This document shows positions 8,609 to 17,765 of a stretch of DNA of 64,000 bases, piece after piece. Every line of letters begins with the position of its first letter. The stretch's first letter is position 1. The translations under genes were made by a program, and so were the position numbers. Below the pieces are notes generated by a model, which was given only the letters and a program-made list of their open reading frames with translations, had not been told where the DNA came from and made no database searches. The DNA comes from Luteibacter jiangsuensis (GTDB taxonomy: Bacteria > Pseudomonadota > Gammaproteobacteria > Xanthomonadales > Rhodanobacteraceae), in assembly GCF_011742555.1 (NCBI RefSeq), contig NZ_JAAQQR010000004.1:433362-497361 (forward strand), written 5' to 3'.

Positions 8609-9115
8609 TCAGCGGTCGTCGTCGCTGTCGCCCTCGGCCATCAACGCGTTGATCTGGCCCTTGTGCGCCTCGTAGAAGGCCACGTTTTTCTGGTTAACCT
8701 TCGACTGGTCGATGTAAGCCGCCAGCTGGGGGTTGGATTTGGCTTGCGACGCCATGGCCGCATTGGTCACCGCCAGATTCGCCAGCAGGAACTCGCGTGG
8801 GGTGAATCCATACTTCTTGAGCAGGGGAGCGATGCGCGGATCCGCACTGGTGACCTGGTTCGCGAGGTCGTCGAGGGAGTGCACCTTCGAGAAATCGGTA
8901 GCCGCATCCTTCGGTTTGATGCCCTGGGCCTTGGCTTCCTGCGTTACCTTCACGATACGGTTGAACACGTCGTCGTTGAGGCTGTAATCCTGGATCGCCT
9001 TCTTGTCCGAAGCGGGAATCTGCGAGACAGGATTGGCTGCCTGCTGTGCGCTGGCGGCAACGGGCACGAGGGATGCAGTGGCCAGCAGGGCGGCAAGTAC
9101 GTAGCGAAACTTCAC
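8609..9115 (-). CDS. Secreted helical protein of unknown function
   Basis: This 168-residue protein has a clear signal peptide (VLAALLATASLVPVAASAQ, cut near residue 21) and a mostly helical, charged mature part ending in an Asp-rich EGDSDDDR. The GTG at 9115 was chosen because AAGGAG lies 6 bases upstream; the earlier ATG codons have no comparable site. No enzymatic motif is visible and I do not recognise the family beyond its being a small periplasmic protein. It is flanked by the exporter gene downstream and a YdcF-like gene upstream on the same strand. The 60-bp gap to the YdcF-like gene would allow a shared transcript. Confidence 0.75.
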   Translation of the reverse strand: MKFRYVLAALLATASLVPVAASAQQAANPVSQIPASDKKAIQDYSLNDDVFNRIVKVTQEAKAQGIKPKDAATDFSKVHSLDDLANQVTSADPRIAPLLKKYGFTPREFLLANLAVTNAAMASQAKSNPQLAAYIDQSKVNQKNVAFYEAHKGQINALMAEGDSDDDR

Positions 9116-9175
9116 GGGCAACTCCTTCGTTGTCATGTCCGCGCTGGACGGTGGCACAGGATAATCGTCGAATTG

Positions 9176-9949
9176 TTACGCATGTGTCTGCGCGGTCACG
9201 CTTTCTTCAGGAACGCGCGGCACGTTCCAACCCATGGCGTTATAGAAGTGATAACGCGCCACTCCGATATATTCGTGAATCGCGAAGTCGGCGAAGGAGA
9301 GGTTCTCGGAAGTGGGCAGCCACGCATACCGGGCCCGCACGTAATCGCCGCGCACCGCCTCGGCGCGGATGCCGAAGTGCGCGAAATACAGGCTCGCACG
9401 ACGCAAGTGCACGGCCGACGACACGAGCACCACCTTGTCCGCTCCATAACCCGCCAGCAAGGGCCTGCTGAACTGCGCATTCTGGAACGTGTTCATGCTG
9501 CGCCCTTCGAGCATCAGGTCCGCGCGAGGTATGCCTAGCTGGTCCAGCGACCGCGCATAGACGTCGGCCTCGGATTGCCTGAGCCGCATGGCATCGCCGC
9601 CACTGACCTCGAGCTTGCAGTCCCCACCGCTGGCCCTGCATGCGTGGTACAGCTGCGCCGCCCGGAGAATGCGTCCGTTCGCGTAAAGGCTGGGTTCGAC
9701 GGCGCCGGCGTTGCCACGGACCGTGCCGGCCCCCAGCAGGATGATCGCGTTGCGTCGGCCCCACTGCATTACATCGGCTGGGTACCCCGCCTGCAGGCGA
9801 TCCAGCAACAGGCTGGTCAAGGGGCCGCAACCGGCGAAGAACAGCCACGCCAATGCCACGAGCGAAAAGCACCAGCCACCGCGCAGACGACGCAGGGCGA
9901 ACAGGACGAGGCCAATGGCCAGGACGATGAGGAAGATCACGAGAGTCAT
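9176..9949 (-). CDS. YdcF/SanA-like (DUF218) membrane protein
   Basis: This 257-residue protein has two N-terminal membrane helices (about 2-18 and 28-48) followed by a DUF218 domain. That domain has the family landmarks NAIILLGAGTV, an EGRSMNTFQNA stretch and a VSSAVHLRRA stretch. DUF218 proteins (YdcF, SanA, ElyC) are linked to envelope integrity and peptidoglycan or lipid-carrier metabolism, but their exact reaction is poorly known. The domain probably faces the periplasm. The start at 9949 was chosen because it begins the first membrane helix; the in-frame extension upstream is not family-like. Confidence 0.8.
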   Translation of the reverse strand: MTLVIFLIVLAIGLVLFALRRLRGGWCFSLVALAWLFFAGCGPLTSLLLDRLQAGYPADVMQWGRRNAIILLGAGTVRGNAGAVEPSLYANGRILRAAQLYHACRASGGDCKLEVSGGDAMRLRQSEADVYARSLDQLGIPRADLMLEGRSMNTFQNAQFSRPLLAGYGADKVVLVSSAVHLRRASLYFAHFGIRAEAVRGDYVRARYAWLPTSENLSFADFAIHEYIGVARYHFYNAMGWNVPRVPEESVTAQTHA

Positions 9950-9996
9950 GGGCCGGAGCCTAGCAAACCGACGCGATCCGTGTTTCCTTGCGAGCG

Positions 9997-10368
9997 CTAC
10001 CGGGGATGCAACGCCCGCTCGAGGCATTCGATGAGCTCGTCGCCACTGTAAGGCTTGCCGAGGTAGCAGAATGCGCCGGCGGCCATGACACTGGCGCGCA
10101 TGGCGTCATCCGGGTAACCGGTGACGAACACCACCGGATACGTGCGGCCTTTTTCGACAAGGAGGCGATGCAGGTCCGTGCCATCGATGCCCGGCATGTG
10201 CACGTCGGTCACAAGGCAGTCGATGCCCTCGTCACCGCCCTCGCGGAGGAACTCTTCGGCGGAGGCGAAACTCCGTACGTCGTGCCCGAGCGACCGGACG
10301 AGACTGACGGTCGCCGTTCGGACAGCCTCGTCGTCGTCCACGATCGCCACGATCCTGTTAGCGGCCAA
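9997..10368 (-). CDS. Single-domain response regulator
   Basis: This 123-residue receiver (CheY-like) protein has no output domain. The acidic pocket is DDD (11-13), the phospho-acceptor is D55 in LVTDVHMPG, and the conserved Lys is in LGKPYSGDEL. The best-supported start is a TTG at 10368, 7 bases after GAGGA; GTG codons at 10374 and 10428 have no well-placed ribosome site. It lies about 110 bp downstream of the FixJ-type regulator on the same strand. It could therefore be a phosphate sink or a second target of the histidine kinase at 11113-13053, as is common when a receiver-only protein accompanies a PAS kinase. The partner is inferred from position only. Confidence 0.8.
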   Translation of the reverse strand: MAANRIVAIVDDDEAVRTATVSLVRSLGHDVRSFASAEEFLREGGDEGIDCLVTDVHMPGIDGTDLHRLLVEKGRTYPVVFVTGYPDDAMRASVMAAGAFCYLGKPYSGDELIECLERALHPR

Positions 10369-10477
10369 TGTCACATCCTCGCCCGGCACCTGCCTGACCC
10401 TGCCGCCGCCTACAGTGCGCCGCGTCACGGCGATTGGGAATCATACGGAGGTGTGCGGTCGCGCCAGCGAGTCGTGT

Positions 10478-11116
10478 TCAGGCCCGCCCGGCAAGGGCTT
10501 CCGCCTGTTTCACCAATTCCGCGAGCGACTTCGCCCGCATCTTGCGCATGACGTTGCCGCGATGGATCTTCACGGTGATTTCCGACAAGCCAAGCAGCGC
10601 CCCGACCTGCTTGTTCATCAGCCCCGCCGTCACGTGCGCCATGACCTCGCGCTCGCGCGGGGTCAGCGATGCGTAGGCCTCGCGCAGGGTGTCCAGCGCC
10701 ATCGCGTTGCGCCGGTCGGCCGCGTCGCGCTCGATCGCGGCGGTCACTGCGTCCAGCATGTCCTGGTCCCGGAAGGGCTTCGACAGGAAGTCCAGCGCAC
10801 CGGCCTTCATGGCGCGCACCGACATGGGGATGTCCCCGTGCCCCGTCATGAAAATGACCGGCAGGCGATTGTCCATGGCGGCCAGTTGCGCCTGGAAATC
10901 CAGCCCGCTCACGCCCGGAAGGCGCACGTCGAGCACCAGACAGCCGGGCGCGTCGGCGTTGTCGCGCGCAAGGAAATCGGCGGCGTTGGCGAAGGTCGCC
11001 ACCTCCAGTCCCACCGAACGGAACAGGGAGGCCAGCGCCTCGCGCACCGACGCATCGTCGTCCACCACGCAGACGACGGGCACCGGCTCGGAATCGGCAA
11101 GGCTGGTGCGTGTCAT
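10478..11116 (-). CDS. FixJ-type response regulator (REC + LuxR HTH)
   Basis: This 212-residue DNA-binding response regulator has a receiver domain at residues 12-128 with phospho-acceptor D63 in VLDVRLPG, and a LuxR/FixJ helix-turn-helix at about 148-208 beginning LTPREREVM. Length and layout are those of the FixJ/TtrR/NarL-like group. Its ATG overlaps the stop of the upstream histidine kinase by four bases (ATGA), which makes them a cognate pair. Phosphorylation by the kinase should promote dimerisation and promoter binding. No target operators are identifiable. Confidence 0.9.
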   Translation of the reverse strand: MTRTSLADSEPVPVVCVVDDDASVREALASLFRSVGLEVATFANAADFLARDNADAPGCLVLDVRLPGVSGLDFQAQLAAMDNRLPVIFMTGHGDIPMSVRAMKAGALDFLSKPFRDQDMLDAVTAAIERDAADRRNAMALDTLREAYASLTPREREVMAHVTAGLMNKQVGALLGLSEITVKIHRGNVMRKMRAKSLAELVKQAEALAGRA

Positions 11117-13053
11117 GCCGGCGTCGGCTCCAGGGTGGCAATGGGCAGGGTGAAATGGAACGTGGCCCCGCCACCGGGGCGGTTGGTGGCCCAGAGGCGG
11201 CCGCCATGCGACTCGATGGTGGAACGGCAGATGGCAAGCCCCATGCCCATGCCGTCGCAGCGCGTGGTGACGAAGGCATCGAACAGGTGCGGCGCGATAT
11301 GTTCCGGAATACCGGTTCCGCTGTCTTCCACCTCCACGAGAAGGCCGTCCGCGGGGTCGGCGCGGGCGCTTATGCGCAGATGCCGCGCGTCGGCGGTCTC
11401 GGACATGGCACGTATCGCGTTGGCCATCAGGTTCACCACCACCTGTTGCAGTTGCACGCGATCGCCGCGCGGCAACGGCGCGCCGCGATCGATATCGATG
11501 CACAACGAAATGCGATGCTGCGCCAGTTCGCCGTCGAGCAGTTGCGCGCATTCCTCGACCAGCATGCCGAGGTCGAAATGCACGTGCTGGCGCGGTTCCT
11601 TGCTGGCCAGGCTGCGCACACGGTGCACCACTTCGCTTGCACGCCGGGCATCGCGAACCACGCGTTCCAGCCCCTGGCTCACTTCCGCCAGATTGGGTTC
11701 GGCACGGCGCAGCCAACGAAGGCTGGCCTCGCCATGGGTAACGATGGCGGCCAGCGGCTGGTTCACCTCATGGGCGATGGAGGCGCTCATCTCCCCCAGC
11801 GCGGTGATCCGCGCTGCCTGGGCCAGCTCGGCCTGCACGGCGATAAGCGCACGTTCCGCCCGCTTGCGGTCGGTGATGTCGACCACGCTGACCAGTACGC
11901 GGTCGTAGCGTGTCGGTCCCAGCGGCATGTTCAGCGCGAAGAGCACGGTCAGGCGCTCGCCGCGGAGGTTCGTGAGCGTCGTCTCGCCCTCCGCCACGCC
12001 GCCACCTTCGATGGTCGCGAGCACCCGTGCGAATACGGCCTGCGACGGCGCGAGCACGCGCGCGAGCGGCCCCAGCAGTTCTTCGCGGCGCGACGCCCCC
12101 AGCATCCGCACCGTCGCCTGGTTCACGTCGACGATCTGGGTGAGGCGCATCGCTTCCGAAACGAACTCCGGATGCGCGTCGATATAGGCCGCGAAGTCGG
12201 TCACGCCCTCTTCCCTCAGGGCGTGCACGCGGTCCATCACCAAGGAGTAGTCCTGTTCCCAGAAACAGAAGCGCGCATTTTCGAACATGCTGCGGTAGCG
12301 CCGCTCGCTTTCCGTCAGGGCGGCCGCGGCCGCACGGCGCCCGGTGACGTCGGTGCCCGCTTCCAGGATGACACGCGGCTTGCCGTACTCGTCCCGCAGC
12401 AGTGCGCAGCGCGCCTCCACGATCACGATGCGATCGTCGCGACGGCGCTGGAACACTTCGCCCTCCCACCGTCCGGCACCGAAAAGTTCGGCCTCCGCCT
12501 CGGCATGGTCGCCCGGGAACGCCGTACCCAGCAGATCGCTTGCCCGGCGCCCCAGGGCCTCCTGGGCCGTCCAGCCGTAGAGCTGTTCAGCGCCGCCGTT
12601 CCAGAGCACGATCACGTCGTCCATGTCGCGAACGAAGATGGAGTCGTGGGTGAGTTCGATCAGCCGCGCCTGCCCGGCGATGGTGATCATGCGCTCGCGG
12701 TTGCGCAGCGCCAGCACGCCGGTGATGGCGATGGCGCCCAGGCTCACCGCGCAGCGCAGGAACGAGGCATCCATGGCCGGTGCGCCGTGCCCCCTCGCAT
12801 AAGCCACGGCCGTGAGCCCCATGCAGCCCACGGTGGCGCCGACGATCGCCCGGCGGCTTCCGCTGGCCGCCACGAGCAGCACCACTACCACGTAAAGCAC
12901 CGCCACGGCGCTCTGCAACGGGGTGAAGGTGTCCACCACGAACACGCCCGCGGCCAGCACGGCACCCGCGCCCATCAGCAGTGCGGCCACATACCCCCGC
13001 GGGCGCGTGGCGGGCGCGTAGGCCTGGCTGTGTAGGGGCCGGAATCGGGTCAT
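11113..13053 (-). CDS. Membrane PAS-PAS sensor histidine kinase
   Basis: This 646-residue kinase has about four N-terminal membrane helices (20-117), two PAS-like domains (about 125-245 and 255-400), a HisKA domain with phospho-acceptor H428 in [10 protein letters not shown], and a C-terminal HATPase with VEDSGTGI and GMGMGLAI. The H-box type (HEVNQPL) is that of FixL/TtrS/DctB-like kinases, which pair with FixJ-type regulators, fitting the next gene. The stimulus is unknown; two PAS domains suggest redox, oxygen or small-molecule sensing. The start at 13053 was chosen over a 25-residue upstream extension that lacks similarity. It is divergent from an AraC-type gene across a 237-bp gap. Confidence 0.9.
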   Translation of the reverse strand: MTRFRPLHSQAYAPATRPRGYVAALLMGAGAVLAAGVFVVDTFTPLQSAVAVLYVVVVLLVAASGSRRAIVGATVGCMGLTAVAYARGHGAPAMDASFLRCAVSLGAIAITGVLALRNRERMITIAGQARLIELTHDSIFVRDMDDVIVLWNGGAEQLYGWTAQEALGRRASDLLGTAFPGDHAEAEAELFGAGRWEGEVFQRRRDDRIVIVEARCALLRDEYGKPRVILEAGTDVTGRRAAAAALTESERRYRSMFENARFCFWEQDYSLVMDRVHALREEGVTDFAAYIDAHPEFVSEAMRLTQIVDVNQATVRMLGASRREELLGPLARVLAPSQAVFARVLATIEGGGVAEGETTLTNLRGERLTVLFALNMPLGPTRYDRVLVSVVDITDRKRAERALIAVQAELAQAARITALGEMSASIAHEVNQPLAAIVTHGEASLRWLRRAEPNLAEVSQGLERVVRDARRASEVVHRVRSLASKEPRQHVHFDLGMLVEECAQLLDGELAQHRISLCIDIDRGAPLPRGDRVQLQQVVVNLMANAIRAMSETADARHLRISARADPADGLLVEVEDSGTGIPEHIAPHLFDAFVTTRCDGMGMGLAICRSTIESHGGRLWATNRPGGGATFHFTLPIATLEPTPA

Positions 13054-13290
13054 GGGTCGCGCCAGACGAGGTGTCTTGTATGGATTTAGCGTGGAGTGTC
13101 CCGATTTCCCGTGGCGCCCGTCTTGCACAGCGGTGATGGTTTTTGACCATTACGGAGCGGACCCTACAAGAAATGCACGCCACGGCGACTAACCCTTTGG
13201 TATGGAGCGTCCGACCGAATGTAGAATTCAGCCCGCGTCGTCCCGCGCATAGGCTCTTCCTCACGGGCATTCCCGCCCAGAGCCGCCGCC
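13054..13290. promoter_or_regulatory. Divergent promoter region, kinase and AraC regulator
   Basis: This 237-bp region separates the minus-strand histidine kinase gene and the plus-strand AraC-type gene, so both promoters must lie here. The only notable structure is a small dyad ATGGT-TTTTG-ACCAT at 13136-13150. I see no clear -35/-10 pair. Confidence 0.45.
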
Positions 13291-13869
13291 GTGGAGCAGA
13301 CGCAGATGCGCTTCCAGATGAACGTCCCGAACGCCGGACAGGGTCTTCCGCCGTTCGCCCTTCCCGCCGAGGAAGAAGAATCCAACGTGACCCGCCTGCT
13401 CGAGCAGGCCCTGACGTCCGCCGAGACCGATATCGCCACCACGCGTGCCTGCGTGGCCAGGGTGGCTGCCTTGCTCGAGCGCGAGTCTTCCGTCGCCCGC
13501 CCGGCGGCGCCGACCCGCCGGCGCATCGGTGCCGGGCTGGCACCGTGGCAGGCGAGGCGTGTGGCCGCGCACGTGGACGAGAACCTCGGCTACTCGATCA
13601 CCATCGACCAGCTGGCCGCCATCGCGGGCCTGTCCAGCAGCTACTTCTGCCGCGCCTTCAAGGACAGCTTCGGCGACCCGCCGCATGCCTACATCATGCG
13701 CCGCCGGGTGGAACGGGCGCAGACGCTGATGCTGCAGACGCGCGAGCCGCTGAGCCAGATCGCTCTCGCCTGCGGCCTCTCCGACCAGGCACACCTGTGC
13801 AACCTGTTCCGCCGGCTCGTGGGGCAGAGCCCCAGCCAGTGGCGGCGCTCCCGCTGGCAGGAGGTCTAA
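13291..13869 (+). CDS. AraC-family transcriptional regulator
   Basis: This 192-residue protein has an AraC-type double helix-turn-helix in its C-terminal half. The first HTH is around [21 protein letters not shown]; the second contains [22 protein letters not shown] and the usual SPSQWRR end. The N-terminal 85 residues are short, so there is no full ligand-binding cupin; they contain a possible helical segment ([13 protein letters not shown]). The start is GTG at 13291; the ATG at 13306 is an alternative. It overlaps the convergent wrbA stop by four bases. A second AraC protein with the same compact plan lies at 19532-20290, so the two may be paralogues. The target is unknown. Confidence 0.85.
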   Translation: MEQTQMRFQMNVPNAGQGLPPFALPAEEEESNVTRLLEQALTSAETDIATTRACVARVAALLERESSVARPAAPTRRRIGAGLAPWQARRVAAHVDENLGYSITIDQLAAIAGLSSSYFCRAFKDSFGDPPHAYIMRRRVERAQTLMLQTREPLSQIALACGLSDQAHLCNLFRRLVGQSPSQWRRSRWQEV

Positions 13870-14465
13870 CCGAACAGCTTCGTGGCGATTTCCGCAATGT
13901 GACGGCCCTGGTAGCGGGCGCCGGCGAGCTCATTCTCGCTGGGTTGCCGCGAGCCGTCCGAGGCCGCGATCGTGGTGGCGCCATAGGGACTGCCGCCCGT
14001 GACCTCGTCCAGTTTCATCTGGCCCTGGAACGCATAGGGCAGCCCCACGGGGATCAGCCCCAGGTGGAGGAGGTTGGTGATGATGGAGAACAGCGTCGTT
14101 TCCTGGCCACCGTGCTGCGTGGCCGTGGAGGCGAAGGCGCCGCCCACCTTGCCGTTGAGCGCGCCACTCGCCCAGAGCGAGCCCGTCTGGTCGAGGAAGT
14201 TGGACATCTGGGACGCCATCCGTCCGTAGCGCGTGCCGGTGCCGATGATGATGGCGTCGTAGCCCGGCAGGTCGTCCACCTTCGCCACGGGCGCGGCCTG
14301 GTCGAGCTTGAAGTTCGATTTCCTGGCCACGTCCTCGGGAACCAGTTCGGGCACGCGCTTGATGTCGACGGTGGCGCCGGTTTCGCGGGCACCCGCCGCC
14401 ACGGCTTCCGCCATCTTCTCGATGTGACCGTAAGCCGAGTAGTAGAGAACGAGGATCTTGGCCAT
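13866..14465 (-). CDS. wrbA: NAD(P)H:quinone oxidoreductase WrbA
   Basis: This 199-residue flavodoxin-fold enzyme should bind FMN and reduce quinones by two electrons, avoiding semiquinone radicals. Visible are the N-terminal FMN phosphate loop [13 protein letters not shown], the [13 protein letters not shown] segment and the [13 protein letters not shown] stretch, all typical of WrbA. Length matches E. coli WrbA (198). The ATG at 14465 was chosen; an ATG three codons earlier is less typical. The tail-to-tail four-base overlap with the AraC gene suggests no dedicated terminator between them. Protection against oxidative or quinone stress is known for the family. Confidence 0.92.
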   Translation of the reverse strand: MAKILVLYYSAYGHIEKMAEAVAAGARETGATVDIKRVPELVPEDVARKSNFKLDQAAPVAKVDDLPGYDAIIIGTGTRYGRMASQMSNFLDQTGSLWASGALNGKVGGAFASTATQHGGQETTLFSIITNLLHLGLIPVGLPYAFQGQMKLDEVTGGSPYGATTIAASDGSRQPSENELAGARYQGRHIAEIATKLFG

Positions 14466-14569
14466 GGAACGCACTCCGCAGGGAAAGGTCTAGGCAGAAG
14501 GAGACGATACCGGCACGGCCATGCAGGCCGCGTCTAGACGCAGCATCGCCAACGCATCGAGGTAACCGC

Positions 14570-14839
14570 ATGTTTGCCAGCGTCGTACACCTTCGTCCCG
14601 CGCCCCGGATCGACGTCCCGGCCCCCTGGACCGCGCTGGTCCTGCACGAAGCCGCCCGGATCGAGCCGGACGAGGCCGCCCGCATGGCGTGGTACCGCGG
14701 CGACCCGATCGCGACGCTGGGCCAGCAGACGGCCGAGTCCCTCGTGGCCTGCGGCCGGCACGAGGAGGTGCTGGGCTTCCTCCGCGCGGCGGCGCGGGAC
14801 CTCGGCCTGACGCCTGCCCGGGCGTTCGCGGCGTTCTGA
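14570..14839 (+). CDS. Small uncharacterised protein (89 aa)
   Basis: This 89-residue protein begins at ATG 14570 with a GAGG site about 7 bases upstream. It is rich in Ala and Arg, with helical stretches (EAARIEPDEAARMAWY, EVLGFLRAAARDLGL) and no signal peptide, membrane helix or cysteine cluster. I do not recognise a family. It lies 43 bp ahead of the next plus-strand gene and may be co-transcribed with it. The good ribosome site and the plausible soluble composition favour a real gene; conservation could not be checked. Confidence 0.6.
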   Translation: MFASVVHLRPAPRIDVPAPWTALVLHEAARIEPDEAARMAWYRGDPIATLGQQTAESLVACGRHEEVLGFLRAAARDLGLTPARAFAAF

Positions 14840-14882
14840 AGTCGCGGTAAAGTCGGCGGAACGGAAAGCCGCGGGCCACCAC

Positions 14883-15797
14883 GTGTCGATCGAAGAAGCC
14901 ACCCTGCCCGACCGCGACGAACGGCTGACCGCCGAGCGCGCCTACGAACTCTACTGGGCGGATCTGCTTCCCCGCGATGCCCGCTTCGCATGCGTCGGCA
15001 CCGGCTGTTCGGCACCGCTGATCTGCGCCTGCCTGGACAAGCCCGAGCAGAACCTCAGGATCCGCCCCTATTTCCGTTCCTACCGGCTGGAAGACCACGC
15101 GGCAACGTGCGAGGTCGCGCATGGCCGCGGCGAGACGCGGACGGAAAAACGGCCGGACGTCTTCGAGGCCGAACGACCGGCCGGCCATTTCCGCAGGGAG
15201 CCGACGCCGCCGGCCTCGCCGGCCGGCGACAGATCGCCACGCCGCGTATCCGCCTCGCAGACGGCCGGGCTACCGCCGCGCGCCAGCCACTACTACCGCC
15301 TTTCCTCGCTCGTGCAGAAGTTCCTGGAGCATCGCCGCGACCGGGACCTCGCGGAGGCCACGGTCGACATCGGCGGGGAAACCACCACCTACGAGGCCCT
15401 GTTCCGCAATATCTACCGGCAGAAGGTGGTCGACCTGCTCGGCACCCGCGCCGTCTGGTGGGGCACGGCCTCCCTTCGCGCCACCCGGGAAGGCGGCTAC
15501 TACCTCCGCTTCTCGCGCCCCTTCCGCCATGAGGATGCCGAACTGCGGCCGACCATCACGATTACCGCCCGGGACATCGAGGCGTATCCGGTCCGCAAGC
15601 TGCTGCGTGCCCGGCTGGACAAGCTCATCGCGGAATCGGGCGGCTACTGCGTGGCGTTCGTGTGGGCGAAGCCGTGGATGCCCAAGGATGCGGAAAAGCC
15701 CTTCGTGCGTTTCTACGTGAACAACCTGGACCACATCGACGTGCGCGGGCCGGAAATCCTCGAAGAACTGAAGAACACGTCCCGCGTCGGCGCATGA
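14883..15797 (+). CDS. Uncharacterised protein with N-terminal Cys/His cluster
   Basis: This 304-residue protein has a Cys/His-rich N-terminus (C37, C42, C48, C50, H72, C76, H80). The order C-x4-C, then FRSY, then H-x3-C, recalls the zinc-binding head of CoiA-like proteins. That head is followed by a Pro/Arg-rich, probably disordered linker (85-135) and a folded C-terminal region (140-300) with alternating strands and helices. No nuclease triad could be assigned with confidence. It starts with GTG at 14883 without a strong ribosome site. It follows the 89-residue gene and precedes a small membrane protein gene. The zinc site is an inference from spacing; function unknown. Confidence 0.65.
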   Translation: MSIEEATLPDRDERLTAERAYELYWADLLPRDARFACVGTGCSAPLICACLDKPEQNLRIRPYFRSYRLEDHAATCEVAHGRGETRTEKRPDVFEAERPAGHFRREPTPPASPAGDRSPRRVSASQTAGLPPRASHYYRLSSLVQKFLEHRRDRDLAEATVDIGGETTTYEALFRNIYRQKVVDLLGTRAVWWGTASLRATREGGYYLRFSRPFRHEDAELRPTITITARDIEAYPVRKLLRARLDKLIAESGGYCVAFVWAKPWMPKDAEKPFVRFYVNNLDHIDVRGPEILEELKNTSRVGA

Positions 15798-15862
15798 GAC
15801 CATGACGCCATGGGTTCCGCCCCTATGCCTTGCGCACACACCCTCTGCACCAGTATCGACCC

Positions 15863-16057
15863 ATGACACCCAAACGCCGAAAGCGCCTGCGCCTTCCCTT
15901 CGTGCGCCATCCGCGCGACGCGTCGCACGACTATGACGACGCCAGCTACGACGGCGGTGCCACCGGCGGCGCCTATTTGCGCCACATCGTCATCGTGGCC
16001 ATCGTGCTCGCCATCGTTGTCGCCGCCCTGCACTGGCTTGCGCCGGGCTGGCTGTAA
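15863..16057 (+). CDS. Small single-pass membrane protein (64 aa)
   Basis: This 64-residue protein has a very basic N-terminus (PKRRKRLRLPF), a short Asp/Tyr-rich linker, and one C-terminal hydrophobic helix (about 40-58) ending ALHWLAPGWL. The basic head predicts an N-in tail-anchored topology. The ATG at 15863 was preferred to an upstream GTG/ATG reading that adds 11 residues. It ends 8 bp before the convergent glucosidase stop. I do not recognise a family. Confidence 0.55.
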   Translation: MTPKRRKRLRLPFVRHPRDASHDYDDASYDGGATGGAYLRHIVIVAIVLAIVVAALHWLAPGWL

Positions 16058-16065
16058 GAGTCTGC

Positions 16066-17637
16066 TCAGACGAGCCTGTAGATCCTCGCTTCCGCGGCAC
16101 GCAACGCCCCTTCCGCGACGCCCGCGTGGGTGGATACCAGTACGCGTCCCGCCGGCTCCGGTATCGGAAGATCCGCCGGCTGGTCGGTGAAGTTCAGCAG
16201 CACCACCACGCGCTCGCCCTCGTGCGAACGCTCGTACGCCAGCACGGCGTCGCTCGCTTCCAGCACACGGATATCGCCGCGGCTGAGCGACGGCGTCTCG
16301 CGCCGTAAACGCAGCAGCGCCTTGTACAACGACAGCATCGATTCGGGATCGTCCGCCTGGGTCGCCACGTTGCATGTCCCGACGTCGTCGCCGATGCGCA
16401 GCCACGGCGTGCCACGCGTGAATCCGGCGCCCTCGCGCGGGAACCAGCGCATCGGCGTCCGCTGCGGATCGCGGCCCAGTCCCTTGTGCGGTTCGTTGAG
16501 TTCGAACGGGTCGCGCACCTCGGCGAACGGAATGGGCACGTCTTGCATGCCGATCTCGTCGCCGTAGTACATGGTGGGTGTGCCGCGCAGGGTGAGCAGC
16601 AGCACCGCCGCCACGCGGGCCTGTGCGGCGCCCACGCGCGACGCGATGCGCGGCTTGTCGTGATTGCCCAATACCCAATTCGGCCAGCCGCCCGCGGGCA
16701 GCGCGGCTTCATAGCGGCGGATGAGGCCGGCGATGGTCGGCGCGTGCCAGTCGGTGCCGATCAGCAGGAAATTGAACGGCAGGTGCGCCCCGGTGAGGTT
16801 CTCGCCGTAATAGGCGACGATGCGCTCCAGCGGCAGGTAGATCTCGCCGATCAGCACGCGATCGGGAAATTCGTCCACCACCTCGCGCATGGCGGCCACG
16901 ATCCCCTGGGTCTCGGGCAGGTCGGCGGTATGCACCGGCAGGAAACGATGTGCGTCGGCGTCGATGCCTTCACGGAAGGCGGGATTGGGAGGGTTGTCGC
17001 GAAAGGCTGCGTCCTTCATCACGTGGTAGATCACGTCCACGCGGAAGCCGTCCACGCCGCGGCGCATCCAGAAGCGCATCGACTCGTACATCGCCTCGCG
17101 CAGCACGGGATTGCGCCAGTTGAGGTCCGGCTGCCTGTCGAGGAACAGGTGTAGGTAATACTGCGCGGTGGCCGGATCGAAGGTCCACGCACTGCCCCCG
17201 AAGTTCGACAGCCAGTTGTTGGGCGGACCGCCGTCGGGTGCCGGGTCGCGCCATATGTACCAGTCGCGGAAGACACTGTCCCGCGAACGGCGGCTCTCGC
17301 GGAACCACGGATGTTCGTCGGAACTGTGATTGGGCACGAAGTCGAGGATCACCTTCAACCCGAGCGCATGTGCGTCGGCGATCAACGCGTCCATGCCGGC
17401 GATGTCGCCGAACAAGGGATCGATGCCGCGATAGTCGCTGACGTCATAGCCGAAGTCGGCCATCGGCGAGGGGTAGATCGGCGAGATCCAGAGCGCGCTC
17501 ACCCCCAGGTCGGCAAGGTAGCCGAGCTTGGAACGGATGCCTGCCAGATCGCCGATACCGTCGCCGTTCGCGTCGGCGAACGAGCGGGGGTACACCTGAT
17601 AAACGACGCCATCGCGCCACCATGAACCTTCCGACAC
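16066..17637 (-). CDS. GH13 alpha-glucosidase / oligo-glucosidase
   Basis: This 523-residue GH13 enzyme hydrolyses or transfers alpha-glucosyl groups on short oligosaccharides; no signal peptide is seen, so it is cytoplasmic. The catalytic triad is visible: nucleophile D201 (GFRVD), acid/base E265 (LIGE) and stabiliser D327 (GNHD). N-terminal WWRDGVVYQVYPRSF is the standard GH13 opening. The length is close to the Xanthomonas alpha-glucosidase type. Start: GTG at 17637 follows GGAGG; the longer ATG reading from 17682 is partly built from a fragment of dispersed repeat A. It is divergent from a second GH13 gene 128 bp away, suggesting a shared regulatory region for alpha-glucan or trehalose/maltose use. 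Confidence 0.88.
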   Translation of the reverse strand: MSEGSWWRDGVVYQVYPRSFADANGDGIGDLAGIRSKLGYLADLGVSALWISPIYPSPMADFGYDVSDYRGIDPLFGDIAGMDALIADAHALGLKVILDFVPNHSSDEHPWFRESRRSRDSVFRDWYIWRDPAPDGGPPNNWLSNFGGSAWTFDPATAQYYLHLFLDRQPDLNWRNPVLREAMYESMRFWMRRGVDGFRVDVIYHVMKDAAFRDNPPNPAFREGIDADAHRFLPVHTADLPETQGIVAAMREVVDEFPDRVLIGEIYLPLERIVAYYGENLTGAHLPFNFLLIGTDWHAPTIAGLIRRYEAALPAGGWPNWVLGNHDKPRIASRVGAAQARVAAVLLLTLRGTPTMYYGDEIGMQDVPIPFAEVRDPFELNEPHKGLGRDPQRTPMRWFPREGAGFTRGTPWLRIGDDVGTCNVATQADDPESMLSLYKALLRLRRETPSLSRGDIRVLEASDAVLAYERSHEGERVVVLLNFTDQPADLPIPEPAGRVLVSTHAGVAEGALRAAEARIYRLV

Positions 17638-17653
17638 ACATCCTCCATTGCAT

Positions 17654-17674
17654 TGTGGGAGCGGCTTCCGCGGC
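17654..17674. repeat. Fragment of dispersed repeat A
   Basis: Only one arm remains here (TGTGGGAGCGGCTTCCGCGG). It lies in the spacer between the two GH13 genes, just upstream of the ribosome site of the minus-strand gene. The matching second arm is not clear, so this is a decayed or partial copy. Confidence 0.4.
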
Positions 17675-17765
17675 TCTGACACAGAGCCTCGCCGCTGGCA
17701 CGTGTAGGGAATGCCTTCACAACCTTTCGCTTAGCCTTCCGGGCAACCAACATCCGGGCGGCGTC

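Noticed and set aside
11110..13035. A 641-residue plus-strand frame over the PAS histidine kinase
   Set aside because: Antisense shadow; the minus-strand kinase has all catalytic boxes.
17638..17682. N-terminal extension of the alpha-glucosidase to ATG 17682
   Set aside because: The extra 15 codons are read from a fragment of repeat A, and a GGAGG site points to the GTG at 17637.
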